NCBI RefSeq assembly: GCF_021742065.1
Contig: NZ_JAKKIE010000027.1
Location: forward strand, 1 to 55,744
Direction of reading: 5' to 3'
Origin: Rhizorhapis sp. SPR117
GTDB lineage: Bacteria > Pseudomonadota > Alphaproteobacteria > Sphingomonadales > Sphingomonadaceae
Length of the DNA stretch: 55,744 nucleotides
This document shows, piece by piece, positions 7,572 to 16,879 of the stretch (positions within the stretch are counted from its first letter, which is position 1; each line of letters begins with the position of its first letter). The translations under genes and the position numbers were made by a program. The notes beneath the pieces were generated by a model. It did not search any database and was not told the origin of the DNA. It saw only the letters and a program-made list of their open reading frames with translations.

Positions 7572-10505
7572 ATGTTTGGCGCTCTTGTTATGATCGTGAT
7601 GACGGTGGTGATCGCTGAAATGTGGCGGCGGCTGAACGTTGTGCAATTTCGGCTGGATCAGTTGGAAGGGCGATCGCTGATCGATAGCCCACCAGTCGTT
7701 GATATGCCATTGCAAGCTCAAGCTGATGCCCGACCTGGCCCATGGAATGCCGGGTCCACAGTACAAGCTGAGCCAGCCCCTGTGTCCGAAGCGCTCTTTG
7801 TTCCAGAGTCTGCGCCTGAAGCCGAACCTCAACTTGAACCCGAAACTGTGCCGTCGTCACAGATTGCTCCTGCTTCCAAAGGTCTGTCGTTCAGTTTTGA
7901 GGATCTGTTCGGGCGTCGTTTGCCAATCTGGGCCGGGGGCATCACGCTGGCCATTGCGGGTGTTCTGATCGTCAAATATTCGATTGATGCGGGTCTGCTT
8001 TCGCCGTTGGTCCGGGTGGTTTTCGGCCTGCTGTTCGGTGCCGGGTTGATTGGTGGAGCGGAGTTCGCCCGGATCAGGCAGGACCGGGTCCGCGACCCGC
8101 GGGTGCAGCAAGCGCTGGCCGGGGCGGGAATTGCGACGCTGTATTCGTCTATTCTCATCGCGACCAATGTCTATGCGTTGGTGGGGCCGGTGACGGCTTT
8201 TGCGGCTATGGTCGCGGTGACCGCGATTGCGATGGGCCTGTCACTACGGTTCGGTGCGCCTTCTGCCTTGCTTGGGTTGGTCGGTGGCCTTGCCGCGCCT
8301 GCGCTGGTGGGGTCGGGTGAACCCGATATTCCGTTGCTGTCGACTTATCTGGCGCTGGCGGTCGGCGGCCTGTGCGCCTTGTCGCGGACGCAGCGTTGGA
8401 TGTGGCTGGGTGTTAGCGCGTTGATCGGCGGCTTCGGCTGGGGCGCGATTCTGTTGCTGACAGGCGCGCTGGATGCCGTTTCCTCCCTGTCCATCGGCCT
8501 TTATGTCCTGTTGCTTGGCATTGCCTTTCCGATGCTGGCCTTTGCGGGCAAGGCGTCGGCCATCCTGCGCGTGGTGGGCAGCGTGGCCGCCGCCGCGCAA
8601 ATGGCTGTGCTGGTTGCGACCGGCGGATTTGCGATGTTGCATTGGGGTCTGTTTGCGCTGATCTCTATCGCCATTATCTGGCTGTCGTGGCGCGAAGAGG
8701 CCTTTGCGCGGCTGCCTGCCATCGGTCTTGGCATAGCTTTGCTGCTGCTTGGCGGCTGGCCCAGTCCGGCCTTGAGCCATTTTGTCATCGTCATGGGCGC
8801 CATGGGCCTGATCTACGGCGCACCGGCACTGTGGCGCCTGTGGCGTGCAGGGGGCGGCTTGATCGAAGCGGGCCAGATCACCGCCATTGCTCTGGCTGGA
8901 CTGATCCTGTCGATGGTGCATTTCTATCGGGGCGACGGCACGGCCGATGTGGCCTTTGGCGGATTGTCGTTTGCATTGGCGCTGCTTCCGGCTGTCGGCG
9001 CAATGCTGGGCTGGAACCATATTGCCCGTTCGGCGGATGCCCGGTTTGCTATGCTTGCCACGGCGTCCGCGCTGTTGCTGGCTTGCGCGGCAGCCTTTTT
9101 GCTACCGGGCTGGATCGTGCCGCCGACGATCGGCGTGATTGGTGTCGCCCTGTTGCACCTGAGCAGGGTTGGCGGCGACAGGCGGATCGAATGGAGCGCA
9201 TGGGCATTCGTGGCGGGCGGGCTGTTCCTGTTGAGTATGGACCATCATGCAGCAGACGGAATGTCCCGCCTGTTGGGTGAGGACCAGCGCGTCAATATCG
9301 CCATCGGCCTTGTCCAATGGGCGGGGTTTGCTCTGACATTTGCCCTGTTCGCGTGGCGCGCCTGTTTTGCCGAGGGGCGAACAATCGCCCAGGCTGCTTC
9401 GGCGCTGCTTGCCTATGGTGCCTTGGCTCAGGTCGTTCCGGTTTCGGTGCTGCCGCTGGTCCCGGCGATTGGTCTGATCGGCCTTGCCCAATGGAGCCGC
9501 CGCCTTGCGCCCGATCGTCTGCTGCCCGGCATGGGGGCGCTGTTGGGCCTGTCGCTGGCATGGGCCGCTGTGCCTGTGCTGCAATGGTTTGAACAGGGGT
9601 CGCTGTCCCTGATTGGCGATCCGGTGCTGGTCACCAACCTGCCTGTGGTCAGGGATATGCTGATGCGGTTGTTGTTGCCGTCGCTGGCAATGGGCGTGGC
9701 GATCTGGCTGGGCCGGGAGCATGTTCGCGCTGGTGCTCGCCGGTTTGCGACCATTGTGCCGGTGGCGCTGGGCGGTGTAGCGTTGCACATCGCCTTCAAG
9801 CAGCTTTTTGCCCTGTCGTCCTACCCCGATTTCATCCGCCTTGGCTTTGCCGAACGGACGGTGTGGGAGGCGCTGTTGCTGGCCGGCAGTGCTGCTGCCT
9901 GGCATTTTGCTTCGCGTCTGCCATCGTTGCACATCGCCGCGCTTGGCTTTGGCGGTGCGGCGCTGGCGCATCTGGGGTGGTACACGGTCCTGCTTCACAA
10001 TCCGCTGTTTGTTGAGCAGGCGGTGGGCAGTGCACCTGTCTTCAACCTGTTGCTGCCTGCATATGGACTGCCGCTGCTCTGGCTCTGGCTGGCGCGCCGT
10101 CATGCGCCAGTGCTTTCCCAACGGCACGACCATATGCGATCCGTAGTCCAGATGGTGCTGATCACGCTGTTCTGCCTTTCGGCTCTGCGGCAGGGGCTTC
10201 ACGGGTCCATCCTGACCACAGGCGGCGTCAGCGATGCGGAGGATATTTTCCGGTCGATCATCGCCATCCTGCTCGCCATCGGCTTCCTGCTGTGGGGCAT
10301 TGCGCGGTCGTCGCGTGACTGGCGGATCGCATCGCTGGTGCTGATGATCGGCGCTGTGGGCAAGGTGTTCCTGTTCGATGCATCGGGCCTGGACGGGTTG
10401 CTCCGGATCGGTTCTTTCGTCGCTTTGGGTTTCAGCCTGATCGGCATCGGCTGGTTGTACAGCCGTCATTTGCAACAGGATAAACCGTTAACTTCAGCGG
10501 GATGA
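7572..10505 (+). CDS. DUF2339 polytopic membrane protein
   Basis: A 977-residue integral membrane protein. ATG 7572 is chosen because GTGGAGG lies about 8 bases upstream; in-frame starts upstream overlap the repeat boxes. An N-terminal membrane helix is followed by a short helical segment (MWRRLNVVQFRLDQLEG) and a Pro/Glu-rich linker (to about residue 110). After that come some two dozen hydrophobic segments, beginning at the DUF2339 signature FEDLFGRRLPIWAGGITLAIAG. The family is of unknown function. It is divergent from a TetR gene and may be its target. A 7-bp hairpin (10513-10539) follows the stop, without a T-run. Confidence 0.9.
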   Translation: MFGALVMIVMTVVIAEMWRRLNVVQFRLDQLEGRSLIDSPPVVDMPLQAQADARPGPWNAGSTVQAEPAPVSEALFVPESAPEAEPQLEPETVPSSQIAPASKGLSFSFEDLFGRRLPIWAGGITLAIAGVLIVKYSIDAGLLSPLVRVVFGLLFGAGLIGGAEFARIRQDRVRDPRVQQALAGAGIATLYSSILIATNVYALVGPVTAFAAMVAVTAIAMGLSLRFGAPSALLGLVGGLAAPALVGSGEPDIPLLSTYLALAVGGLCALSRTQRWMWLGVSALIGGFGWGAILLLTGALDAVSSLSIGLYVLLLGIAFPMLAFAGKASAILRVVGSVAAAAQMAVLVATGGFAMLHWGLFALISIAIIWLSWREEAFARLPAIGLGIALLLLGGWPSPALSHFVIVMGAMGLIYGAPALWRLWRAGGGLIEAGQITAIALAGLILSMVHFYRGDGTADVAFGGLSFALALLPAVGAMLGWNHIARSADARFAMLATASALLLACAAAFLLPGWIVPPTIGVIGVALLHLSRVGGDRRIEWSAWAFVAGGLFLLSMDHHAADGMSRLLGEDQRVNIAIGLVQWAGFALTFALFAWRACFAEGRTIAQAASALLAYGALAQVVPVSVLPLVPAIGLIGLAQWSRRLAPDRLLPGMGALLGLSLAWAAVPVLQWFEQGSLSLIGDPVLVTNLPVVRDMLMRLLLPSLAMGVAIWLGREHVRAGARRFATIVPVALGGVALHIAFKQLFALSSYPDFIRLGFAERTVWEALLLAGSAAAWHFASRLPSLHIAALGFGGAALAHLGWYTVLLHNPLFVEQAVGSAPVFNLLLPAYGLPLLWLWLARRHAPVLSQRHDHMRSVVQMVLITLFCLSALRQGLHGSILTTGGVSDAEDIFRSIIAILLAIGFLLWGIARSSRDWRIASLVLMIGAVGKVFLFDASGLDGLLRIGSFVALGFSLIGIGWLYSRHLQQDKPLTSAG

Positions 10506-10647
10506 CGAATAGCGGGTATGGGCTCTGCACATATACCCGTCATTTACGATCAAACGATCTCGCTATGGACGCAACACGACTGGACACCCTCCGCAGCTCC
10601 GTACATTTCCTCTTCAACTACAGGAATGCGGCGGGAATATCGGTTCG

Positions 10648-12267
10648 ATGGACAAGGCCAACGAAAGGTCGGGTGCGCTTGCATCCTATCGGCGGGCAGG
10701 GCCTGAAAAGGGGCACTGGGCCGTCCTGTCGATCCTGCTGTTGGTGGGGCTGGTCTATGGCTTTTATTTCGGCCTGCTTGCCCCCTATGTTGTCCTGCCT
10801 TTCCTGGTGCCGGTGGCGGCGCTTGCGGGGTTGGTGATATGGGCATTGCCCGAGATGCGTGGTGCGCCGGTTGGCCTGTTGTCTGGGTTGTTGATTGCAT
10901 TTCTGATCGCGCTGCCGCTTTGGCCCAATTATCTCGCCATTGGCCTGCCGGGAATGCCGTGGATCACCGTGCTGCGCATCATCAGCGGCCCCATGATCCT
11001 GTTGCTGTTCGTCTGCCTTTCGATCTCACCGGAATTTCGAAGCCGGATGCGCGAGAGTATCATGGCGAGCGCGCCGGTATGGGCAATGCTGGTCATGTTC
11101 GTGGCCATCCAGTTTCTGTCGCTGGGCCTGTCGGTCGTGCATGGCGGCGGACTGGGGGAATCCATCGAAGCCTTCATTGTGGCGCAGATCAACTGGACCG
11201 CGATCTTTTTCATGAGCGCCTATGTGTTCCTGCGGCCCGGACGGGCGCAGTTTCTGGTGATGGCCATGCTGTTGGCGGCGGTGGTGCTGGCCCTGATCGG
11301 CGTGCAGGAATGGCGGCATGGAACCGTGCCATGGGCCGGGCATATTCCGTCTTTCCTGAAGATTGAGGACCCGATCGTACAAAATGTTCTGAACGGCAGT
11401 GCGCGGGCCGCCACCGGCGTTCATCGCGTTCAGGCGACCTATACGACCAGCCTGGGCTTTGCGGAGTTTCTGGCGCTGATGACGCCCTTTATCCTGCATT
11501 TCGTGGTGCAGGGGCGGCAGTTATGGCTTCGTCTGGCCGCTGCGCTTTTTCTGCCGCTTTCATTCTGGGTCATCATGCTGACCGATTCACGGCTTGGCAT
11601 CGTCGGCTATTTTCTGTCCTTTCTGTTTTATCTCTTCATCCATGGCCTGATGAAATGGCGCAGCGAGCGGCGGGGGATGATCGGTCCGGCCATTGTCATT
11701 GCCTATCCGTTGCTGTTCACCGGCTTCATTTTCGCGACCTTCTTCGTTCCGCGCCTTAGCCGCATGGTATGGGGCGGGGGCGCGGCAAGTTACAGCACGC
11801 AGGCGCGGATTGAACAATATGACAAGGGCTTCGACCTCATTCTGCACAATCCGCTGGGGTACGGCATCGGACGCGGGGGTATTACGCTGGGCTATGTCAA
11901 TCAGGCCGGGGTGGGGACCATCGACAGCTATTATCTGTTGATCCTGCTGGAATATGGGATTGTCGGGTTCCTGATATTCTATGGCCTGTTTCTGGTCGGA
12001 ATATGGAAGGCGGGCAGGGCCTTGTTCGATATGCGCCCCGCCGACCAGGGTGTCGAATGGGAATTGAGCTTGCTCATCCCGCTGACGATTGCGCTGGGCA
12101 ACTGGATCGTCATCAAATCGATCTTTGCGCAGGCCGATAATGGTCCGCTGGTCTTTGCGATGCTGGGGATGGCGACGGCGCTGATCTGGCGCGTCCGCAA
12201 TCAGTCGACCCAATCGGGAGTGCCGCGGCGGCCTGCCAGTCCGTCTCGCCAACCGGCAAGGCCATAG
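10648..12267 (+). CDS. O-antigen ligase/Wzy-like polysaccharide polymerase
   Basis: A 539-residue inner-membrane protein with about a dozen hydrophobic segments. A large periplasmic stretch (VHRVQATYTTSLGFAE through LTDSRLGIVGYF, then YDKGFDLILHNPLGYGIGRG) matches the Wzy_C/O-antigen ligase family, which joins lipid-linked repeat units or ligates them to an acceptor. The arginine in TDSRLG and the HNP motif are the expected loop residues. It is the first gene of the EPS region. Its last 67 bases overlap the 3' end of the convergent GT2 gene. Polymerase versus ligase cannot be told from sequence. Confidence 0.85.
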   Translation: MDKANERSGALASYRRAGPEKGHWAVLSILLLVGLVYGFYFGLLAPYVVLPFLVPVAALAGLVIWALPEMRGAPVGLLSGLLIAFLIALPLWPNYLAIGLPGMPWITVLRIISGPMILLLFVCLSISPEFRSRMRESIMASAPVWAMLVMFVAIQFLSLGLSVVHGGGLGESIEAFIVAQINWTAIFFMSAYVFLRPGRAQFLVMAMLLAAVVLALIGVQEWRHGTVPWAGHIPSFLKIEDPIVQNVLNGSARAATGVHRVQATYTTSLGFAEFLALMTPFILHFVVQGRQLWLRLAAALFLPLSFWVIMLTDSRLGIVGYFLSFLFYLFIHGLMKWRSERRGMIGPAIVIAYPLLFTGFIFATFFVPRLSRMVWGGGAASYSTQARIEQYDKGFDLILHNPLGYGIGRGGITLGYVNQAGVGTIDSYYLLILLEYGIVGFLIFYGLFLVGIWKAGRALFDMRPADQGVEWELSLLIPLTIALGNWIVIKSIFAQADNGPLVFAMLGMATALIWRVRNQSTQSGVPRRPASPSRQPARP

Positions 12268-13127
12268 GCAAATTGCCTGACCGCGCCGCGCCTCAAAAAC
12301 CGTAGCGCCAACAGGATCAGCGCGGCGAGGGCTGCGACCGGCAGGCGATAAGGATAACAATCGCGTGTCACCAGCATCTTGTTGCGCTCGTCCAGATAGA
12401 TGGGCAGGCGCGGACGGGTGCGAACGGACTGGCCGGAACCAGTGCTGGCTCCCTGATTGTGAAGAACGCGTGCGTCGGGTGCAAAGCCGAGCTTCATGCC
12501 CTTCCTGCGCGCACGCAGGCACCATTCAACCTCTTCGCAATAAAGAAAATAATCCTCTCGCATGGGGCCAGCCGTGTCGAGGAATGCGCGGCTGATAAGT
12601 AGCGATGCGCCAGTGATATAATTGATTGCCGCTTCGACGGCGGCTGGATCGACGGGTTCATCAAGCTGGCGGCCATGACCGATGGATACGGCGCGGGCAA
12701 GCCAGGGTCGCCAGCGTCCGCCATCCGACTGGACGCGTCCGTCGGGAAAATACTGGATGCCGCCGACGGCCTGACAATCGCCCTTTGCCAATCGTGCGAC
12801 GAGGGCGGTGAGCGCACCTGGATGGGGTAAAGTGTCGGGGTTGAGTATCCACCATGCGTCCGCGCGTGGCGTTTCGCCTATGCCGATATTGACGCCGCCT
12901 GCATAGCCGACATTGCCGGGCGCTTTGATCGCGCGGACGGGTTGGCCACCGTCCATGGTGTGGGGCAGGGCGGCGGTCAGTGCTGCAAAGGCCTGATCGC
13001 CTCCATTTTCGCAGATCACAACTTCAAAATCGCCGTATGTGGACCGTCCGATTGCGGTCAGGCAATGTTGGATGTCCGCCAGATTTCGAAAGCCGACAAT
13101 GACGATGGCGACCTGCATCGCATTCAT
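12201..13127 (-). CDS. GT2 family glycosyltransferase (rhamnosyltransferase-like)
   Basis: A 308-residue cytosolic, membrane-associated transferase of the GT-A fold. The nucleotide-sugar site is VVICENGG, the metal-binding segment is WWILNPDT, and the acceptor-side region YFLYCEEVEWCLRARRKG is typical of rhamnosyltransferase-like GT2 enzymes. It ends with a hydrophobic helix (about 260-285) and a basic tail. It is last in a minus-strand operon of five genes and starts 4 bases inside the preceding GT2. It overlaps the convergent polymerase gene by 67 bases. The sugar donor is unknown. Confidence 0.88.
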   Translation of the reverse strand: MNAMQVAIVIVGFRNLADIQHCLTAIGRSTYGDFEVVICENGGDQAFAALTAALPHTMDGGQPVRAIKAPGNVGYAGGVNIGIGETPRADAWWILNPDTLPHPGALTALVARLAKGDCQAVGGIQYFPDGRVQSDGGRWRPWLARAVSIGHGRQLDEPVDPAAVEAAINYITGASLLISRAFLDTAGPMREDYFLYCEEVEWCLRARRKGMKLGFAPDARVLHNQGASTGSGQSVRTRPRLPIYLDERNKMLVTRDCYPYRLPVAALAALILLALRFLRRGAVRQFAYGLAGWRDGLAGRRGTPDWVD

Positions 13128-14005
13128 CCTTTAACGTCTGTCAGCAACAGGCGCCAGGCATCGGCAAAGCGCCACAGGCGTTGACGGATCAACATGGCCA
13201 GCGCCGACAATCGCTCGGCGGGGCGGCGGAGTTTCGATGTCGTGACAATTTTCAGACCATGCGGCAGGATCGAAAGCGGCAGGGCAAAACTGCGGACCAG
13301 CCAGAGCAGGCGGCCATATTTTTCGGTCAGGACGATATAGGAATAGCTTTCCTGATTGATCCTGCGGAACTTGCCTTTCAGTTCCTGCCAGTCATGCCGC
13401 GCCGGATGGGCGACCTCCGCCATTGCGGCATAGCCAAGCGAATAGCCTTTGGCGATGGCGCGGTGGCACCAGTCCTTGTCTTCCGACAATAGAGTCCGAA
13501 AGGGACCAATGGTTTCGAAATCGGCACGGCGGCAAAACAGGTTGGCGGTGACAGTAAAGCCTTTCGTCCGCACGTAATTTTCATTGTCGAAGGCGAAGAC
13601 GGTTTCAAAGGCTTCGGCACCCGTCATGGGTCCGTCATGGCTGATACACACCGTCATCTTGCCGCCGACAACATCATGGCTGTCGAGCGCGGCGACACCG
13701 TCGGCTAACCATTGCGGATGGGGCAGGCAGTCGCAATCGGTAAAGGCCAATATATCGCCTCGCGCCTGCGCCACGCCGCCATTGCGTGCCGGGCCAGCGC
13801 CTTTTTCCGGCACGATGACAAGGCGCGCACGGTCCCCGATGATGGCGGAAAGAGCGACTTCCCCCTGTGGCGAGCCGTTGTCGGCGACGATGATTTCATA
13901 GGCGGTCCGGCCTATGCTTTGTTCTTCAAGCGCGCAGAGGCAGCGGTCCAGTCGCTCCAGATCGTTGTAATGCGGAATGATCACGCTGATGCGCGTGGAA
14001 GTCAT
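13124..14005 (-). CDS. GT2 family glycosyltransferase
   Basis: A 293-residue GT-A enzyme starting at MTSTRISVIIPHYNDL; the open frame extends further upstream but overlaps the acetyltransferase gene. Motifs are IIVADNGSP for nucleotide binding and DILAFTDCDCLPHPQW containing the DXD-like metal site. LLSEDKDWCHRAIAKG is probably the catalytic acidic loop. The C-terminal third is basic and amphipathic, suggesting membrane association. It overlaps both neighbours by 4 bases, so all three minus-strand genes are translationally coupled. It probably adds one sugar to the lipid-linked EPS unit. Confidence 0.9.
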   Translation of the reverse strand: MTSTRISVIIPHYNDLERLDRCLCALEEQSIGRTAYEIIVADNGSPQGEVALSAIIGDRARLVIVPEKGAGPARNGGVAQARGDILAFTDCDCLPHPQWLADGVAALDSHDVVGGKMTVCISHDGPMTGAEAFETVFAFDNENYVRTKGFTVTANLFCRRADFETIGPFRTLLSEDKDWCHRAIAKGYSLGYAAMAEVAHPARHDWQELKGKFRRINQESYSYIVLTEKYGRLLWLVRSFALPLSILPHGLKIVTTSKLRRPAERLSALAMLIRQRLWRFADAWRLLLTDVKG

Positions 14006-14628
14006 CGGGACCGCGCCGCCTGCCACGATGCAAGCCTTGCCACATCGGGATGAAACACCGTGTCGGGCCGATCCCGTACAAGGGCGCGCAGTTCCACAAG
14101 GTCCAGTTCCCACCACCGGCTCGCCTCGATCGCTTCGGCAAGATCGGCGGGGAAACGGTCGCGCAGTTTCCTTGCCGGATTGCCCGCGACAATGGCATAG
14201 CGATCCACATTGCGGGTAACGACCGCGCCCGCGCCAATGATCGCGCCTCGCCCGATATATTTGCAGCCGGGCAGGATCAGCGCGTTGTGGCCGATCCAGA
14301 CGTCATCTTCGATCACCAGCGGTTCGTCATAATATATGTCGGCATCGACCACGCCGAATTGCTTTTCATAGAGCGCCGGATGGGTGGTGAGCGCGTCGGT
14401 GGGGTGGTTGATGGGGGCAGAGCGCACGCTGTTGGCGATGGAGCAATAGCGCCCGACCCTGATCGGGCCGGGCATCCGCCACTGATCGAAACAGCCATAG
14501 GAATACAGGCCGACATCGACCCGGTGACGGTCGCGGAACCATGCGCGCAGGGGCGCACTGGTAAACTGGTCGCGCCGCCAGAGCCGGATTTTCGCTTTTT
14601 CGATAAGGGCGGCAATCAGGCCTGTCAT
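14002..14628 (-). CDS. CatB-like hexapeptide-repeat acetyltransferase
   Basis: A 208-residue left-handed beta-helix acyltransferase. The putative catalytic histidine is in SAPINHPTD. The hexapeptide part is VIEDDVWIGHNALILPGCKYIGRGAIIGAGAVVT, then the classical end AIVAGNPARK. The family uses acetyl-CoA to O-acetylate sugars or antibiotics. In an EPS operon a sugar O-acetyltransferase is likeliest. It overlaps the following GT2 gene by 4 bases. Confidence 0.88.
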   Translation of the reverse strand: MTGLIAALIEKAKIRLWRRDQFTSAPLRAWFRDRHRVDVGLYSYGCFDQWRMPGPIRVGRYCSIANSVRSAPINHPTDALTTHPALYEKQFGVVDADIYYDEPLVIEDDVWIGHNALILPGCKYIGRGAIIGAGAVVTRNVDRYAIVAGNPARKLRDRFPADLAEAIEASRWWELDLVELRALVRDRPDTVFHPDVARLASWQAARSR

Positions 14629-14711
14629 GCGTTCATTGTCCGTTCGGCGGGTTGGTTGGGGGGGTTATGTCAGATTTGCCGGGAAGGGCAAATATGGGTG
14701 GCGGACGTTTC

Positions 14712-16028
14712 TCAATTCTCCCGGAAAGCTCGCGCGAATTGATCCTGCAACGGCTTGGTGAGATAGGACAGCAGCGACCGCCCGCCGGTCTGGATATAAA
14801 CCTCCGCAGGCATGCCGGGGACGAGTTGCAGGCCGCCCAGCCTTTGCAGTTCCGTTTCGGGCACGTCGATGCGGACAGCGTAATAGCCTTGGCCGGTTCT
14901 TGGATCATCGAAACGCTCCGCTGATATCAGGCTCACCACGCCCTGAAGCTGTGGCGTCGTTTGCCGGTTGAAGGCGGCAAAGGCGATCCTTGCTGGCTGC
15001 CCGGTGTGAATCTGGTCAATGTCGGCGGGCGAGATTTTTGCCTCCACGGTCATCGGGCCGGTGTCGGGCACAATCCGCAATATGGTTTGGGCGGGGGGGA
15101 CCACGCCGCCGATGGTGGTATAGGCGAGCGCATCGACAATGCCGTCCGCGGGTGCGCGCACGACGCTGCGGTCGAACGTGTCACCCGCGCTTGCGGTGCG
15201 TACCTGCTGATCGGCAAGGCGCTGTTCGACCTCGGCCAGTTGGGTTGCGGCCTGACTGCGGCTGTCCTGCACGATCTGGATGGATTGCTGGCGGATTTCG
15301 GCGATGCGTGCGCGGGTTTGGGCAATGTCGGCCTGAAGTGCGGCGACATTGCCTTCCAGGCTGACCGCCGTGCGTTCCAGTTCGTTCAGGCGGTTGATCG
15401 TCACCAGCTTGCGTTCCCACAAATTCCTGACGCCCTTGCGTTCGGGTTCGATCAGTGCGGATTGCTTCTGGTTGGCGGCGATTTGCGCCTGATAGCTGGC
15501 GATCTGTTGTTGGAGCTGACGGACGCGCTCGGCCAGTTGCGCCTGTTGCCCCGACAGTGCGGCGCGGCGGAGTTGGAACAGCCGCTGCTCGCCCGCCATT
15601 GCCTGCCGTGCCGATGGATCGGCATGCAGGGTAAGGCCAGCGGGAAAGTGGATAAGCGACAGGCCATCGCGTTCCGCCTGCAATCGCGCCTGCTGGGCAA
15701 GCAACTGGTCCAGGTTCATTGCCGACATCGATGCGCTGACGCCTGCGACTCTGGTGTCGAAACGGATCAGGGGGGCATCCGCCTTTACCCGGTCGCCATC
15801 CTGCACCAATATGGCGGCAATGACGCCGCCTGTGGGATGGGCAACGCTTTTAACCTTCGATGCGACCGCGACCTGACCTGCACCTGCGACCGCGCCGGTG
15901 ATCGTGACCAGTGTTGCGGCCGCAAGCAGGCAGAGCAGCAACGCTCCAACAACCATCATGCCAAGGCGCAAATGCTGATCGAGCGATTGCCGTGGATCGG
16001 GAAGCTCGCCCGGAAGAGCCGTGGTCAT
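14712..16028 (-). CDS. HlyD-family periplasmic adaptor of type I secretion
   Basis: A 438-residue membrane-fusion protein. A single N-terminal membrane helix lies at about residues 25-48 (MMVVGALLLCLLAAATLVTI). A biotinyl-lipoyl half motif follows (GVIAAILVQDGDRVKADAPLIRFD), then long coiled coils rich in Gln and Arg (about 110-290), and the second lipoyl half and beta-barrel (VVRAPADGIVDALAYTTIGG). This is the PrsE/HlyD layout linking an ABC exporter to TolC. No ABC transporter or TolC gene lies nearby. A plausible cargo is the RTX beta-helix protein at 18227-20209. It is second in the operon, overlapping the methyltransferase by 4 bases. Confidence 0.93.
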   Translation of the reverse strand: MTTALPGELPDPRQSLDQHLRLGMMVVGALLLCLLAAATLVTITGAVAGAGQVAVASKVKSVAHPTGGVIAAILVQDGDRVKADAPLIRFDTRVAGVSASMSAMNLDQLLAQQARLQAERDGLSLIHFPAGLTLHADPSARQAMAGEQRLFQLRRAALSGQQAQLAERVRQLQQQIASYQAQIAANQKQSALIEPERKGVRNLWERKLVTINRLNELERTAVSLEGNVAALQADIAQTRARIAEIRQQSIQIVQDSRSQAATQLAEVEQRLADQQVRTASAGDTFDRSVVRAPADGIVDALAYTTIGGVVPPAQTILRIVPDTGPMTVEAKISPADIDQIHTGQPARIAFAAFNRQTTPQLQGVVSLISAERFDDPRTGQGYYAVRIDVPETELQRLGGLQLVPGMPAEVYIQTGGRSLLSYLTKPLQDQFARAFREN

Positions 16029-16711
16029 GACGGTCCCAGAATCGCGATCATCGATTTGGGCAGGCCGTAAAATCGTTCGAAACCGTGCCGACTATCAGGA
16101 AACAGCAATTCCATTTGCGCCCGGTCGATCAGCTTTGCGCCCTCCACAATGTCATGCGCCTTGTCCAGCGTGCCGATCCGCCCGACATGGGCGAGCGGCA
16201 GCCGCATCAACAATTTGGCGCGCATGGGCCGGGGCAGCCAGTGATAGAAGGGCAGCCGGTAAAAATGGGGATCGACCGGAAACCAGAAATAGGGCGTCTG
16301 CACATAATGCCAGGGCGCGAGGCGGCGCGTCTCCCGCGCGAAATTCTTCATATTTGTCCAGGTGAGGACATGTTCGATCACACTGTTGGAATGGGCAATG
16401 TCGAAACTATTGTCGGGAAAATCATGCAGGTCGCAGGCATTGCCGACAGCGAAGCTGAACAGATCCTCGTTCCGGCTGCCCCGGTCCAGTTCGGTGGCAT
16501 GCAGGTTGGTGATGGTGACATGCGCATTGTTGGCGCGCAGAAAGTCCAGGCCGACGCGCTGCCAATATTCGGGGGTGCCGCCCATATCGATGATCCGCAC
16601 TGCGCCTTTTTGGCCATGAACGGCGGCAATGAGCGCCCGCAATTGCACATCCCGCCGCGCGCGCAACCGGGATGACAAAGAAGTCTGGTCGGCAGTATCG
16701 GCAAGGCTCAT
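16025..16711 (-). CDS. Class I SAM-dependent methyltransferase
   Basis: A 228-residue Rossmann methyltransferase. Motif I is RIIDMGGTPEYW near residue 39, the acidic end of strand 2 is ITNLHATELD, and the post-motif is FDIAHSNSVIEHVLTW. The Trp/Tyr/His-rich stretch PYFWFPVDPHFYRLPFYHWLPRPMR recalls methyltransferases in EPS and LPS loci. It probably methylates a sugar or a terminal cap residue. It is first of the minus-strand operon and divergent from an acyltransferase; the 168-base gap presumably holds both promoters. Confidence 0.87.
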   Translation of the reverse strand: MSLADTADQTSLSSRLRARRDVQLRALIAAVHGQKGAVRIIDMGGTPEYWQRVGLDFLRANNAHVTITNLHATELDRGSRNEDLFSFAVGNACDLHDFPDNSFDIAHSNSVIEHVLTWTNMKNFARETRRLAPWHYVQTPYFWFPVDPHFYRLPFYHWLPRPMRAKLLMRLPLAHVGRIGTLDKAHDIVEGAKLIDRAQMELLFPDSRHGFERFYGLPKSMIAILGPS

Positions 16712-16879
16712 AGGTTCCCCTGTTCCATTGGGCTGACTTTGCGCTGGATCAGCTTTATAGAATGCTCCATCGGCAGGCTGGAGGGAAATTGTTCCGTTCC
16801 GGTTGAAGTGGAACAGCTCTTTTGAAATTTTGGCGATAGGGTGGTTTCAGCGAACGCCCCAGGGAATAGATGCCACACC

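Noticed and set aside
9102..10475. 457-codon minus-strand open frame inside the DUF2339 gene.
   Set aside because: Gln/Arg/His-rich translation typical of the antisense of membrane-helix codons; no ribosome site or family.
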